From the NCBI RefSeq assembly GCF_028737205.1, contig NZ_JAQZAL010000019.1, forward strand, positions 84,494-148,493: a stretch of 64,000 bases of DNA, written 5' to 3'. Positions 27,022 through 35,680 of the stretch are shown piece after piece. The notes below the pieces were generated by a model. The model saw nothing but the letters and a program-made list of their open reading frames with translations, searched no databases and had not been told where the DNA came from. The stretch comes from Actinomycetospora lutea. Its GTDB lineage: Bacteria > Actinomycetota > Actinomycetes > Mycobacteriales > Pseudonocardiaceae. Made by a program: the position numbers and the translations under genes. Position 1 is the stretch's first letter. Every line of letters begins with the position of its first letter.

Positions 27022-27025
27022 CGGC

Positions 27026-27211
27026 TCAGCCGGTCGGCTCCTCGCCCGCCTCGGCGAGCCCCTGCTCGTCGGGCTCGAGGTCGATCTCGAACGCGGGCTC
27101 GACCTCGTCGGGGTCGGCGTCCGGGGCGGCGTCGTCGGTCGGCTCGGGACTGGTGACGCCCGGTTCGTCGTCGAGCTGCCGCTCGTCGGGGGTGCGCGGA
27201 TCGCTGCTCAT
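27026..27211 (-). CDS. Small acidic hypothetical protein
   Basis: This 61-residue protein is almost all Asp, Glu, Pro, Ala and Thr, with the pattern DPDEVEPAFEIDLEPDEQ. It should be disordered. No ribosome site is obvious before the ATG at 27211. It is convergent with the acyltransferase gene, five bases away. Such acidic mini-proteins are frequent in related genomes, but the function is unknown and the call is moderate. Confidence 0.5.
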   Translation of the reverse strand: MSSDPRTPDERQLDDEPGVTSPEPTDDAAPDADPDEVEPAFEIDLEPDEQGLAEAGEEPTG

Positions 27212-27414
27212 CACCGCAGCGGTACCCCGGACGCGCCGCGCCGACGCGGGCCTCCGCGTCACGGGCACGTTGCGGGACCGAGGTTGCTCCCCGGACCGGC
27301 TCCGGGGGCGTGACGTAGCCGACGCAGCGTGACCGCCAACCGTCGATCGCGACACCCGTCTGGATCCGTGGGTGCGGGGCGTTCCCGGCGCTCGGGGCAG
27401 AAGGAGAGAGTCGG

Positions 27415-27576
27415 ATGTTCGTCATCGTGGGCGTGGTCGTCGTGGGCGTGATCTTCCTGTGCGGGGCGCTGCTGGGCGTCAGCGTGGCCCAGAACCAGTC
27501 CTCGGACCGCGCTCGCCGCCACCAGCGCGACCGGCACATCTCGGCGGTGCGCACCGAGTCGCTGCTCTCGCACTAG
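27415..27576 (+). CDS. 53-residue single-helix membrane protein
   Basis: The protein starts at ATG after AAGGAGAGAG. It has one N-terminal membrane helix (FVIVGVVVVGVIFLCGALLG) and a short basic tail ending RTESLLSH. It ends 26 bases before the C39-like peptidase, whose C-terminus is also a membrane segment, so the two may form a small operon. No family was recognised. Confidence 0.6.
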   Translation: MFVIVGVVVVGVIFLCGALLGVSVAQNQSSDRARRHQRDRHISAVRTESLLSH

Positions 27577-27602
27577 GCCGGCCCGGAACATCCCGGGGTG
27601 CG

Positions 27603-28652
27603 GTGATCGTCGAACCCGGCATGGACCTCGACGCCGGGGAGCTCGACCTCTTCGCCGACCTCGACGGTGACGGCCTCGTCGACGTCACCGCGGTGGACAC
27701 CGACGGCGACGGGGTGCTCGACCTCGCCTGGACCGACGCCGACGGGGACGGGGTCGTCACCTCCGACGAGGTCCACCCCGTCACCGACGGCGCGTGGTCG
27801 ACCGACGGGTGGCGCCGGGAGGACCTCCGCGACGGCGTGCTGCCCGGGGAGGCCACGGCGGCGCGGGACGACGGCATGCACGGCGACCCGGAGCAGGCGT
27901 CCTCGTACTGGTACGCGCAGTCGGTCAACGGCTACTGCGTGCCCGCCGCCGTCGCGCAGATCGTGGGGGAGTGGCAGGGACGGAACGTCGGCGAGCCCGA
28001 GGTCGTCTCCCGCGCCGTGGCGCACGGCTGGCTGACCACCACCGACACCACCGGCGACGGCGTGCCGGACGACGCCTCGGGCATGACGTCGTCGGACGCC
28101 GAGGCGCTGCTCGAGAGCTACGGGATCCCGGCGACCACGACGCACGGCAGCCTCAAGGACCTCGAGTCCCTGCTCGACGCGGACCGCGACATCATCGCCT
28201 ACGTCGACTCCGACGAGGTCTGGTACGGCACCGACGACGACGGTTCCGACGGGGGCGCCGACGCCAACCACGCGGTGGTGGTGACGGGCATCGACGACGA
28301 GAACGTGTACCTCGCGGACCCGGGCGACCCGAGCGGGGCGATCTCGGTGGTGCCGCGGGCGACCTTCGAGGACGCGTGGGACGACTCGGGCCGCGAGATG
28401 CTCGTGACCGACACCGCGCCGCCGCGCTCGGAGCCGGCGGGCAACGCGCCGACGCACGAGGTCCCGGGGTCGTCGACCTCCGGCGCGCCCCCGGCCGACG
28501 GCGCCGCCGGCAAGCCCGGCGCGGGCGGGATGCTCCTCTCCACGACCTCGACGGGCGTGGTCCTGCTGCCGGTCGTGCTGCGCGACGTCGCCGTCGCGAC
28601 CGCCGCCGTCTCGGCCGCGCTGGCCGCCGCGGGGGTCGTCCGCCGTCCGTGA
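27603..28652 (+). CDS. C39-like papain-fold peptidase with Asp-rich repeats and C-terminal membrane helix
   Basis: The protein has 349 residues. Residues about 10-60 hold Ca2+-loop-like units (DLDGDGLVD, DTDGDGVLD, DADGDGVVT). A peptidase_C39-like domain follows with NGYCVPAAVAQIVGEW (Cys), DANHAVVVTGID (His) and VYLADPGD (Asp), a plausible triad. After a Pro/Ser linker the last 35 residues are hydrophobic. There is no signal peptide, so the topology is unclear; it may be tail-anchored with a cytoplasmic domain. The GTG start is chosen; an ATG at 27621 is an alternative. The substrate is unknown. Confidence 0.78.
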   Translation: MIVEPGMDLDAGELDLFADLDGDGLVDVTAVDTDGDGVLDLAWTDADGDGVVTSDEVHPVTDGAWSTDGWRREDLRDGVLPGEATAARDDGMHGDPEQASSYWYAQSVNGYCVPAAVAQIVGEWQGRNVGEPEVVSRAVAHGWLTTTDTTGDGVPDDASGMTSSDAEALLESYGIPATTTHGSLKDLESLLDADRDIIAYVDSDEVWYGTDDDGSDGGADANHAVVVTGIDDENVYLADPGDPSGAISVVPRATFEDAWDDSGREMLVTDTAPPRSEPAGNAPTHEVPGSSTSGAPPADGAAGKPGAGGMLLSTTSTGVVLLPVVLRDVAVATAAVSAALAAAGVVRRP

Positions 28653-28672
28653 GCGCGCTGCGCTCACAGGGG

Positions 28673-29278
28673 TCAGGAGGCGCAGGTGGTGGCGACCGTG
28701 CGGGCGACGCGGGTGGTGACGAGGTTCCAGTCCTCGGCGGCGACCGGGTCGGTCATCAGCCAGTCCATGACGTCGTCGACGCCGGCGGCGTAGGCGCGCT
28801 GCTCGCGGGAGGAGTCGCCGTACGTCGCGGCGAGGGACTCCTCGCGGGCGGCGACGACGCCCGTCCACTGCCCGGCCGGGGTGCGCCCGAGCGTCGCGAC
28901 GGTCTCGTCGATGGCGTCGGCGACCACCGTGGCGCACTGCCCGGCGACGGCCGGCGACCCGGCGGCGGGCGCCGGCGCGGTGGCCGCGGACGCGCTCACC
29001 GCGTCGACGAGGCCCGGGATCTGGGCGCCCAGGCCGACCAGCGCCGTCGCGGCCCCTGCCACGGCGACGGCCAGCGGGGCGCGGGTGCCGGCGCGGCGAC
29101 GCGGCACGGGCCCGGCGGCCGCGTGGGTGGTGGCGGCGGGGGCGGTGGGCACGGCGCGCGGCGGGGTCGGCACGCCGGTCACCGGGTCGCGGCGGTACGC
29201 GGTCGGCGGCGGGTAGCCGAGCCCGGCGGGCGGAGCGTCCTGCGGCACCGCGGGGCGGCGACCGGGGCGCACGAGCAC
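28673..29278 (-). CDS. Membrane-anchored hypothetical protein with helical exported domain
   Basis: The 201-residue protein has a Pro-rich N-terminus of about 65 residues, one membrane segment (LAVAVAGAATALVGLGAQIPG), then a helical domain with three cysteines, one near residue 115 and one two residues from the end (ATTCAS). Recurrent VADAIDETV and AAGVDDVMDWL helices resemble actinobacterial exported proteins of unknown function. It is convergent with the peptidase gene. GTG start; no clear ribosome site. No enzymatic motif. Confidence 0.7.
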   Translation of the reverse strand: MLVRPGRRPAVPQDAPPAGLGYPPPTAYRRDPVTGVPTPPRAVPTAPAATTHAAAGPVPRRRAGTRAPLAVAVAGAATALVGLGAQIPGLVDAVSASAATAPAPAAGSPAVAGQCATVVADAIDETVATLGRTPAGQWTGVVAAREESLAATYGDSSREQRAYAAGVDDVMDWLMTDPVAAEDWNLVTTRVARTVATTCAS

Positions 29279-29529
29279 GGCCGCCCGGACGTCCGCGTGC
29301 GTGACCGTGGCGTCCTCCCGGCGGTGGTGCTACCCCATGTCGACCCCCGACCGGCCTAGTTGGCGCGCGTCCGGTCGGACGCTGTGTGAGCGGTGTCGCA
29401 TCGGCCCGGGCGTCCGTTAGCCCCGCGAGGCCCGGACCGGCCGGGTCCACCGGGTCGGGTGAACGGGGTGCGCCGGGCGAGTGCCGAGATGTCGGTCCGA
29501 ACCTGACGTGACCTGTCAGGAACGGCTCC

Positions 29530-29535
29530 TAGCGT
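29530..29535 (+). promoter_or_regulatory. Candidate -10 box TAGCGT of a leaderless gene
   Basis: TAGCGT is seven bases before the ATG at 29543 and there is no ribosome site. The surrounding CCTAGCGT octamer also occurs before the gene at 21488. Confidence 0.5.
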
Positions 29536-29542
29536 GACCGCC

Positions 29543-29896
29543 ATGACCACGTCGCTCGCCATGATCAACCTCGACGGCCCCGACCCCCGCGCGCAGGCCG
29601 CCTTCTACGGCGCGCTGCTCGGCTGGCAGACCGTCCACGCCGAGGAGGAGTACGCGATGATCTCGGGCGAGGGCGCGCCGATCGGGTTCGGGCGCGTGCC
29701 GGGCTGGACCCCGCCGCCCTGGCCGGACCCCGACGGCGCCAAGCGCTACCACCTCGACCTCGCCGTCGACGATCTCGACGCCGCGGTCGCCCGGGCCCGC
29801 GAGCTCGGCGCGACGCTGCCGGAACACCAGCCGGGCGGGACGTGGCGGGTGCTCCTCGATCCGGTCGGCCACCCGTTCTGCCTGTGCCCCCGCTGA
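29543..29896 (+). CDS. Glyoxalase/VOC-superfamily protein
   Basis: The 117-residue protein is a single vicinal-oxygen-chelate domain: SLAMINLDGPDPRAQAAFYG opens it, RYHLDLAVDDLDAAVAR carries the central His, and LLDPVGHPFCLCPR closes it. These proteins bind small substrates through a metal or act in antibiotic binding; this form with few metal ligands is usually uncharacterised. A GTG nine bases upstream is also in frame, but the leaderless -10 spacing favours the ATG. Confidence 0.85.
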   Translation: MTTSLAMINLDGPDPRAQAAFYGALLGWQTVHAEEEYAMISGEGAPIGFGRVPGWTPPPWPDPDGAKRYHLDLAVDDLDAAVARARELGATLPEHQPGGTWRVLLDPVGHPFCLCPR

Positions 29897-29985
29897 GGCG
29901 ACACCTTCACGGTGACTACACGGACTCGTCCACTCTGACGACGCCGCCCGGGCATCCGGCCGCCTAGCCTCCCGTGGGGGGCGAC

Positions 29986-31089
29986 ATGGGGGCGGATGTG
30001 CAGATCAGCGTGGTCCGGCCGGACGAGCTGGGGGCGTCCGACCTCGATCTCTGGCGCGCGTTCCAGCGCTCGGGGCCGACGGCCCACCCGTTCCTCGCCC
30101 CGGAGTTCGTGCAGGCCGTGGGCCGGGTGGGCCGTCCGGTGCGCGTCGCGGTGCTCGAGGACGGCGGCCGGACCGTCGGCTTCTTCCCGTTCGAGCGCGG
30201 GCGGTGGGGGTACGGCACGCCGCCCGCGCCCGGCCTCACCGACGCGCACGGCCTCGTGCACGCGCAGGACGCGGAGTGGGACCCCCAGCAGCTCCTGCGG
30301 GCCTGCGGGCTGTCGGTGTGGGAGTTCGACCACCTCGTCGACGGCCAGAAGCCCTTCGAGCGCTACCAGGCGCTGCGGGTGCCGTCGCCGGTGATGGACC
30401 TCAGCGGTGGCTACCCGGCGTTCCGGGCCGAGGTGCGCGCCCGGTCCAAGTCGTTCCTCTCCGAGCTGGAGCGCAAGGGACGGGCGCTCGGCCGCGACCA
30501 CGGCACCGTGACGTTCACCCTGGGGAGCGCTGACGTCGCCGACCTGCGGCAGATCATGGCGTGGAAGTCCGAGCAGTACCAGCGGACCTACCGCAGCGAC
30601 CGCTTCCGCGTGCCCTGGATCCGCGAGCTGCTCGAGTCGCTGCTGGCCACCCCGTCGGAGACCTTCGCCGGCACGCTCTCGATGCTCCGCGCCGGCGACA
30701 CCCCGGTCGCCGGCCACTTCGGGCTGCGCAACGGCCCGGCCCTCGCCGGCTGGTTCCCGGCGTTCGACAACCGGTTCCGCCGCTACTCCCCGGGCCTGCT
30801 GCACCACCTCATGCTCGCCGAGCACGCGGCCGCCGCCGGCATCGTCGAGATCGACATGGGCCGTGGCGCCAAGGGCTACAAGGACTGCTTCCGCAGCCGC
30901 GACCTCGTCGTCGCCGAGGGGCGGATCGTGCGGCGCAGCCCGGCCGCCGCCGTGCACTGGGCGCGCCGCGAGCCCGTGCGCCGGCTGCGCAACCACGTGC
31001 TCGACGACCCGCGCCTCTACCGCGCCGCCGACACGGTGCTCAAGCGCGCGGCCTCGGTGCGCACGAGGATGCGCGGTCAGACCGCGTAG
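29986..31089 (+). CDS. BioF2-like GNAT (Acetyltransf_6/CelD type) transferase, copy 1
   Basis: The 367-residue protein contains the double-GNAT fold of the BioF2/CelD family, associated with polysaccharide acylation. Conserved blocks are CGLSVWEFDHLVDG, the WKSEQYQRTYRSDRF helix, PVAGHFGLRNG, GWFPAFDNRFRRYSPGLL and IDMGRGAKGYKD. The same blocks occur in the protein encoded at 35677-36783, so the two are paralogues. A GTG at 29974 is also in frame. No signal peptide; it is cytoplasmic. It probably uses an acyl or aminoacyl donor to modify a sugar intermediate of the nearby exopolysaccharide. Confidence 0.88.
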   Translation: MGADVQISVVRPDELGASDLDLWRAFQRSGPTAHPFLAPEFVQAVGRVGRPVRVAVLEDGGRTVGFFPFERGRWGYGTPPAPGLTDAHGLVHAQDAEWDPQQLLRACGLSVWEFDHLVDGQKPFERYQALRVPSPVMDLSGGYPAFRAEVRARSKSFLSELERKGRALGRDHGTVTFTLGSADVADLRQIMAWKSEQYQRTYRSDRFRVPWIRELLESLLATPSETFAGTLSMLRAGDTPVAGHFGLRNGPALAGWFPAFDNRFRRYSPGLLHHLMLAEHAAAAGIVEIDMGRGAKGYKDCFRSRDLVVAEGRIVRRSPAAAVHWARREPVRRLRNHVLDDPRLYRAADTVLKRAASVRTRMRGQTA

Positions 31090-31096
31090 GGCCCAT

Positions 31097-31144
31097 CGCG
31101 GAGGACCCACACCGCGGAGGGCCCACACCGCGGAGGGCTCACAC
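31097..31144. repeat. Three 16-bp tandem repeats between convergent genes
   Basis: Units at 31097-31112, 31113-31128 and 31129-31144 share CGCGGAGG(A/G)C(C/T)CACAC. A shortened copy precedes them at 31083-31096. The array covers the gap between the BioF2-like gene and the P450 gene and includes the P450 stop codon. Confidence 0.85.
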
Positions 31145-32395
31145 CCTGTAGGGCAGGGCCACGATCCCGTTGTCGAACGCCGAGCGCAGCGGCACCGTGG
31201 GCCCGTCCGCGCGCAGCCCCGGCAGCCGGTCGAGCACCGCCCGGAACAGCGCGCCCAGCTCGCGGCGGGCGAGGTGCGCGCCCAGGCACAGGTGCGGGCC
31301 GGGCCCGCCGAACCCGACGTGCGGGTTGGGGCGGCGCCCGACGTCGAAGGCGTCGGGCGCGTCGAACACCGCCTCGTCCCGGTTGGCCGACCCGTAGAAC
31401 AGCACCACCTTCGACCCGGCGGGCAGGGGGTGGCCGCGCAGCTCGTGGTCCCGGGTCAGCGTGCGGCGGAACTGCACGATCGGCGAGCACATCCGCACGA
31501 TCTCCTCGATCGCGGTGCCCATCAGCGCGTCCGGGTCGGCGGCGAGCCGTGCGCGCTGCTCGGGGTGCTCGGAGAGCAGCACCAGCCCGTGGGACGCCGC
31601 GTTGCGCACGGTCTCGTTGCCGGCGACCAGCAGCAGGTCGAAGAACGAGCCCAGCTCCCGCAGCGAGAGCCGCTCGCCGTCGACGTCGGCGGTGACCAGC
31701 GCGGAGAGGATGTCGTCGCCCGGATCGCGCCGGCGCGCCCGCCCGAGGCCGACGACGAAGCGGCGCAGGTCGACGATCGCGCGCAGGTTGCCGACCAGCA
31801 GGCGCGCGGTGGCCAGCCGGTGCATCTCGCCGCGGACGCCGGAGTACTCGGTCATGACGTCGATGCGCGAGAGCACGTGGTCGCGGCGCTCGCGGGGGAT
31901 GCCGAGCATCGAGCAGATGACGTGGATCGGCAGCTCGCGGGCGGCCTCGGCCACGAAGTCGCCGGTGCCGTGCCGGGCCAGCCGGGTCACGATCTCGTCG
32001 ACGGTGTCCGCGATCTCGCCGTCGAGCGCGTCGAGGCGCTTCGGGGCGAACGCCCGGGACACGATCCGGCGCAGGCGCGCGTGGCGCGGGTCGTCCATGT
32101 TGACCAGGGGGCGCCCGAACACCAGCGGCAGCCAGGGCGGCGGCTCCGGGCTCACGGCGGCGGGCTCGCTGGAGAACACGTCGCTGTTCCGGCTCGCCTC
32201 CAGCACGTCGGCGTGGCGGACCAGCGCGTGGAACCCGCCGCCGGGCCGCAGCAGCGGCACCCGGGGCTCGGGGAAGAACACGGGCCGGTCCAGCGCGCGG
32301 AGCCGGGCGAACGCGGCGAGCCGGTCGGCCTCCGGGCGGGCCCAGAAGGCGAGGTCGGTGAGGTCGGGCGGCGCCGGGGCCTGCGGGAGGGCCAT
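31139..32395 (-). CDS. Cytochrome P450 (CYP124/125-like)
   Basis: The 418-residue soluble P450 has all landmarks: VNMDDPRHARLRRIVSRAF, I-helix LLVAGNETVRNAASHG, K-helix EEIVR (ExxR), and heme loop FGGPGPHLCLGAHLAR with the thiolate Cys near residue 370. The AGNET I-helix and the proximal pattern resemble bacterial CYP124/125-type lipid or steroid hydroxylases. The gene begins two bases after the LuxR-type regulator ends, so both are cotranscribed. Substrate unknown. No ferredoxin gene is adjacent. Confidence 0.95.
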   Translation of the reverse strand: MALPQAPAPPDLTDLAFWARPEADRLAAFARLRALDRPVFFPEPRVPLLRPGGGFHALVRHADVLEASRNSDVFSSEPAAVSPEPPPWLPLVFGRPLVNMDDPRHARLRRIVSRAFAPKRLDALDGEIADTVDEIVTRLARHGTGDFVAEAARELPIHVICSMLGIPRERRDHVLSRIDVMTEYSGVRGEMHRLATARLLVGNLRAIVDLRRFVVGLGRARRRDPGDDILSALVTADVDGERLSLRELGSFFDLLLVAGNETVRNAASHGLVLLSEHPEQRARLAADPDALMGTAIEEIVRMCSPIVQFRRTLTRDHELRGHPLPAGSKVVLFYGSANRDEAVFDAPDAFDVGRRPNPHVGFGGPGPHLCLGAHLARRELGALFRAVLDRLPGLRADGPTVPLRSAFDNGIVALPYRV

Positions 32396-32397
32396 CG

Positions 32398-33054
32398 TCA
32401 ACCTGCCCGCGACGGCAGCGCCCGCGCTCCCAGCAGGTCGTGGCGCACGGCGAGCGAGGCGGCCTCGAGCCGCGAGTGGACCCCGAGCTTCGTGAGCATC
32501 GACTGGACGTGGCTGCGCACCGTCAGCGTGGCGATGCCGAGCCTGCGCTCCATCTCGCTCGTGCTCACGCCGTCGACGAGCAACGAGAGGCACTCGAGCT
32601 CGCGGTCGGTCAGCAGCGACACCAGCCGGCGGGCCCGCGCCCCGGCCGGGTCCTGGTCCTGCGGTGCGCGCGGGGCGCTCACGACGGTCTCGCCGCCGGC
32701 CACCCGGCGCAGCGCCCGCAGCAGCGAGTCGACGCCGTGGCTGCGGTGCAGGTAGGCCCGGGCCCCGGCGCGGATCGCGGCCTCGACCGACGAGCGGTGC
32801 CCGTCGGAGGTCAGCACGACGACCGCCGTGCGCCCGCCGCCCGCCTCGTGGAGCGCGCGCACGAACCCGGCGACGTCGCGGTCGACGTCGCCGAGGTGGT
32901 CGGCGATGACCACGTCGGGCCGGACGGTCGCCACGGTGGCGGCCAGCCCCTCCCGATCCGCAGGGCCCAGCGCGACGCGGTGCCCCTGCGCACCCAGCGT
33001 CGGTTCCAGCAAGTCCGTGAGCAGCGTTCCGCGGCCCCCCACGACCAGTTCCAT
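32398..33054 (-). CDS. LuxR-family regulator with atypical receiver domain
   Basis: The 218-residue protein has a receiver-like N-terminus (about 1-120) and a LuxR helix-turn-helix (LTDRELECLSLLVDGVSTSE, ATLTVRSHVQSMLTKLGVH). The N-terminal acidic pair of true receivers is absent (ELVVGGRG), and the phosphoacceptor position reads VIADHLG, so phosphorylation is doubtful. Start at the ATG at 33054 after a G-rich site. It is divergent from another LuxR-type gene (33348) and coupled to the P450. Confidence 0.88.
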   Translation of the reverse strand: MELVVGGRGTLLTDLLEPTLGAQGHRVALGPADREGLAATVATVRPDVVIADHLGDVDRDVAGFVRALHEAGGGRTAVVVLTSDGHRSSVEAAIRAGARAYLHRSHGVDSLLRALRRVAGGETVVSAPRAPQDQDPAGARARRLVSLLTDRELECLSLLVDGVSTSEMERRLGIATLTVRSHVQSMLTKLGVHSRLEAASLAVRHDLLGARALPSRAG

Positions 33055-33332
33055 GGTTCCCCCCAGGAACTCAACCGATCGGCATCCTGGCATGCCCCCC
33101 GGCCCCATGAGGGTGACCACCCGATCGAGCGCACGTCAAGTACGGGGAGTGACCAATATGAGGGAGACTCTCAGGTTCCTCAAGGCGAGTGGCGACCGAT
33201 CGGCGTGCATCAGTGGTCTGTTCGGTCGTATGGTGATCGAGGTTGCCTGACTATGTGTCACGAAACGGTACCGATCCCGACTGCGGAGCGTTTCTCCTGC
33301 ATCTTGGGGACGACCGGCGCGCACGGCGTGCC

Positions 33333-33338
33333 TAGTGT
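33333..33338 (+). promoter_or_regulatory. Candidate -10 box TAGTGT of a leaderless regulator gene
   Basis: TAGTGT lies nine bases before the GTG at 33348. There is no ribosome site. The 293-base gap between the two divergent LuxR-type genes is AT-richer than the rest of the window. Confidence 0.5.
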
Positions 33339-33347
33339 CCACGGACC

Positions 33348-34094
33348 GTGCGCCCCGTCCAGGTCCTCGTCGTCGCGGACCAGCTGCTGCGCGACCTCCT
33401 GGTCGCCCGGTGGTCGCGCGAGCCGTGGCTGGCCGTCGTCTCCGGGCGCACCGACGAGGGCTGGGAGGACCTGGCCGCCCGGCGCGCCGACGTCGTCGTC
33501 CTCGACCTCGCCCTCCGGCCGCCGCGGTGGGAGCACGGCGTGGCGGCCCTGCGCGAAGCGTGTCCCGGGCTCCGCGTGGTCGTGCTCGCGCAGCCGGGGG
33601 AGGAGAGCGCGCACGGGGCCGCCCGCGCCGGCGCCTCGGGGTGGCTGGCGTACGGGTCGTCGGTGGACGAGCTGACCGAGACGGTCCGCCTCGTGCACGA
33701 GGGCCACGGCGTCTACCCGTCCCGCGTCCTGGCCGCGGTGCTCGACGGCCTGCGCGCCGACATCGCGGAGGCGCGGCGTCCCACCGGGCGCCTGAGCGCG
33801 CTCACCGAGCGGGAGGTCGAGGTGCTGCGCGCCCTCGTCGACGGGCTCTCCGCCCGCGACGTCGCCGACCACCTGGACGTCGCGGTGAACACGGTCCGGA
33901 CGCACACCCACCGGATCTTCCGCAAGCTCGGGGTGCACGGCCGGCTGGAGGCGGTCCGCATCGCCCGCGCGGAGGGTCTCGCCCCGCTCGCGGAGGCCGT
34001 GCCCGCGTCCCCGACGGCGTCCCCGACGGCGCCCTCGTCGCGCCCTGTCCGCCTGGTGCGCGAACGGGACGACGAGGACCCCGACGCCTGGTGA
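33348..34094 (+). CDS. LuxR-family response-regulator-like protein
   Basis: The 248-residue protein has a receiver-like domain (VQVLVVADQLLRD, ADVVVLDLALRP with the probable phosphoacceptor Asp). A LuxR DNA-binding domain follows at about 145-205 (LTEREVEVLRALVDGLSARD, NTVRTHTHRIFRKLGVHGRL). The tail is Pro/Ser-rich and acidic. No sensor kinase gene is nearby. It starts with a leaderless GTG and precedes the exopolysaccharide operon by 184 bases, so it is a good candidate regulator for it, possibly together with the divergent LuxR-type protein. Confidence 0.9.
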   Translation: MRPVQVLVVADQLLRDLLVARWSREPWLAVVSGRTDEGWEDLAARRADVVVLDLALRPPRWEHGVAALREACPGLRVVVLAQPGEESAHGAARAGASGWLAYGSSVDELTETVRLVHEGHGVYPSRVLAAVLDGLRADIAEARRPTGRLSALTEREVEVLRALVDGLSARDVADHLDVAVNTVRTHTHRIFRKLGVHGRLEAVRIARAEGLAPLAEAVPASPTASPTAPSSRPVRLVRERDDEDPDAW

Positions 34095-34278
34095 ATTGTG
34101 ACTACCCCGGCTGCTCCTCCGAGGCGATCCGATCCGGGAGATCCCGTCGTAGCGTCCTCTCCCTGAGGGACCCCGGTCCTCCTCCCGTGCCCCCCGAGAC
34201 ACCGGATCGGCCGCGCGGGACGGTCGGCCGCGACCCACCACCGTCGCACCCGGGGGTCCCGATCAGCCCGATGGAGGA

Positions 34279-35253
34279 ATGGTGACCGTCCAGCGCAACG
34301 GTGCGACGGGTGAGGGGCGGCGCGGACCCCTCACCCCGCCGCACCTCGCCTTCCCCGACGTCTCGCTGCCGCGCGTCGGACCCCGTCGGGCCGAGGGACG
34401 GCCCGAGGGGCGGGCCGAGACCCGCCGGGACGACGTCGACACGGTCATCGAGGTCTCGGAGCTCGCCAAGGTCTCGCTGGTCATCCCGGCGATGAACGAG
34501 GCCACCAACATCGCCTGGGTGCTGCGCCAGGTGCCGAGCTGCATCGACGAGGTGGTGCTGGTCGACGGCCACTCGCGGGACGCGACGGTGATGATCGCGC
34601 AGACGGTGCGGCCCGACATCCGCGTCCTCGAGCAGCCGGGGACGGGGAAGGGCGACGCGCTGCGGGAGGGCTTCCTCGCTGCCACCGGCGACCACATCGT
34701 CATGATCGACGCCGACGGGAGCATGGCCCCCGACGAGATCCCGCACTTCCTGCACTTCCTCGACACCGGCTACGACTTCGTCAAGGGCTCCCGCTTCATG
34801 GGCGGCGGCGGCTCCCGCGACATCACGCGCCTGCGCCGCAGCGGCAACCGCGTTCTCGTGGGCATGGTCAACCGGATGCACGACACGGTCCTCACCGACC
34901 TCTGCTACGGCTACGTCGCCTTCCACCGGCGCTGCCTGCCCTACCTGGACCTCAGCCGCCCCGGTTTCGAGGTGGAGACGTCGCTGACGATCTCGGCGCT
35001 GCGGGCCGGCTTCCGGATCGCCGAGGTGCCGAGCCTGGAGATGCCGCGGCGCTACGGGCACTCCAACCTCCACGTCGTCCGCGACGGCACCCGCGTGCTG
35101 CGCACCCTGCTGCGCGAGCACGACCGCGGGCCGAGCGGCCGCGCGGTGCAGCACCTGCGCCGCTTCGTGCACGAGCACCACCGCGCCCCGGCGGCGGAGA
35201 TCGCGGCCGGCCCGGCCGGGACGGCGACCGCGCCGGATCCCGTGGGGAAATGA
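34279..35253 (+). CDS. Family 2 glycosyltransferase (DPM/polyisoprenyl type)
   Basis: The 324-residue protein has a GT-A domain: KVSLVIPAMNEATNIAWVLR, the VDGHSRDAT loop, and MIDADGSMAPDEI with the metal-binding DxD. It is followed by KGSRFMGGGGSRDITRLRRS and FEVETSLTISALRAGFRIAE. It lacks C-terminal membrane helices, so it is likely cytoplasmic or peripheral and transfers a sugar to a lipid carrier. The first ~60 residues are disordered. GGAGG precedes the ATG. First gene of the exopolysaccharide operon. Confidence 0.92.
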   Translation: MVTVQRNGATGEGRRGPLTPPHLAFPDVSLPRVGPRRAEGRPEGRAETRRDDVDTVIEVSELAKVSLVIPAMNEATNIAWVLRQVPSCIDEVVLVDGHSRDATVMIAQTVRPDIRVLEQPGTGKGDALREGFLAATGDHIVMIDADGSMAPDEIPHFLHFLDTGYDFVKGSRFMGGGGSRDITRLRRSGNRVLVGMVNRMHDTVLTDLCYGYVAFHRRCLPYLDLSRPGFEVETSLTISALRAGFRIAEVPSLEMPRRYGHSNLHVVRDGTRVLRTLLREHDRGPSGRAVQHLRRFVHEHHRAPAAEIAAGPAGTATAPDPVGK

Positions 35254-35254
35254 G

Positions 35255-35680
35255 GTGACCGCCGCCGCGCTCCTGCGGCGCGTCCCCGTCCGGACCGCGC
35301 GCCTCGGCGCCAGCCTCGCCGGGGCCGCCCTCGCGCTCCTCGCCGGCTGGTGGGCCGCCGTGGTCCTCGACGGCCGGGAGCCGCTGCCCGTCGCCGCGGT
35401 CCTGCTGCTCGTGCCCGCGCTCGCCGTCGCCGTGCCCACCCACCGCCTGGAACCGGTGGCCCGCGCGGTGATCGCCGTCGGCTGGACGCTCGCGCTGGAC
35501 ACCGTGGTCGCCCAGGTGATGCTCTCGCTCGGGGCGTGGGACGTGCGGCTCGGCGTGCTCGTCGTGACCGGGATCAGCGTGGCGGTGTGGGTCGGCGTCG
35601 AGCTCGCGACCGCGCGCTCGGAGCGTGCGGCCGCCGGGCGCACACCCCGGACGGACGCCTCCGCCGAGGTGGGCCCGTGA
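35255..35680 (+). CDS. Four-helix membrane protein of the exopolysaccharide operon
   Basis: The 141-residue protein has four hydrophobic segments (LGASLAGAALALLAGWWAAV; PVAAVLLLVPALAVAVP; PVARAVIAVGWTLALDTVVA; RLGVLVVTGISVAVWVGVEL) and a short polar tail. It starts one base after the preceding stop, and its stop overlaps the next GTG (GTGA). No family was recognised; small polytopic partners of this kind often support a membrane glycosyltransferase. Confidence 0.82.
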   Translation: MTAAALLRRVPVRTARLGASLAGAALALLAGWWAAVVLDGREPLPVAAVLLLVPALAVAVPTHRLEPVARAVIAVGWTLALDTVVAQVMLSLGAWDVRLGVLVVTGISVAVWVGVELATARSERAAAGRTPRTDASAEVGP

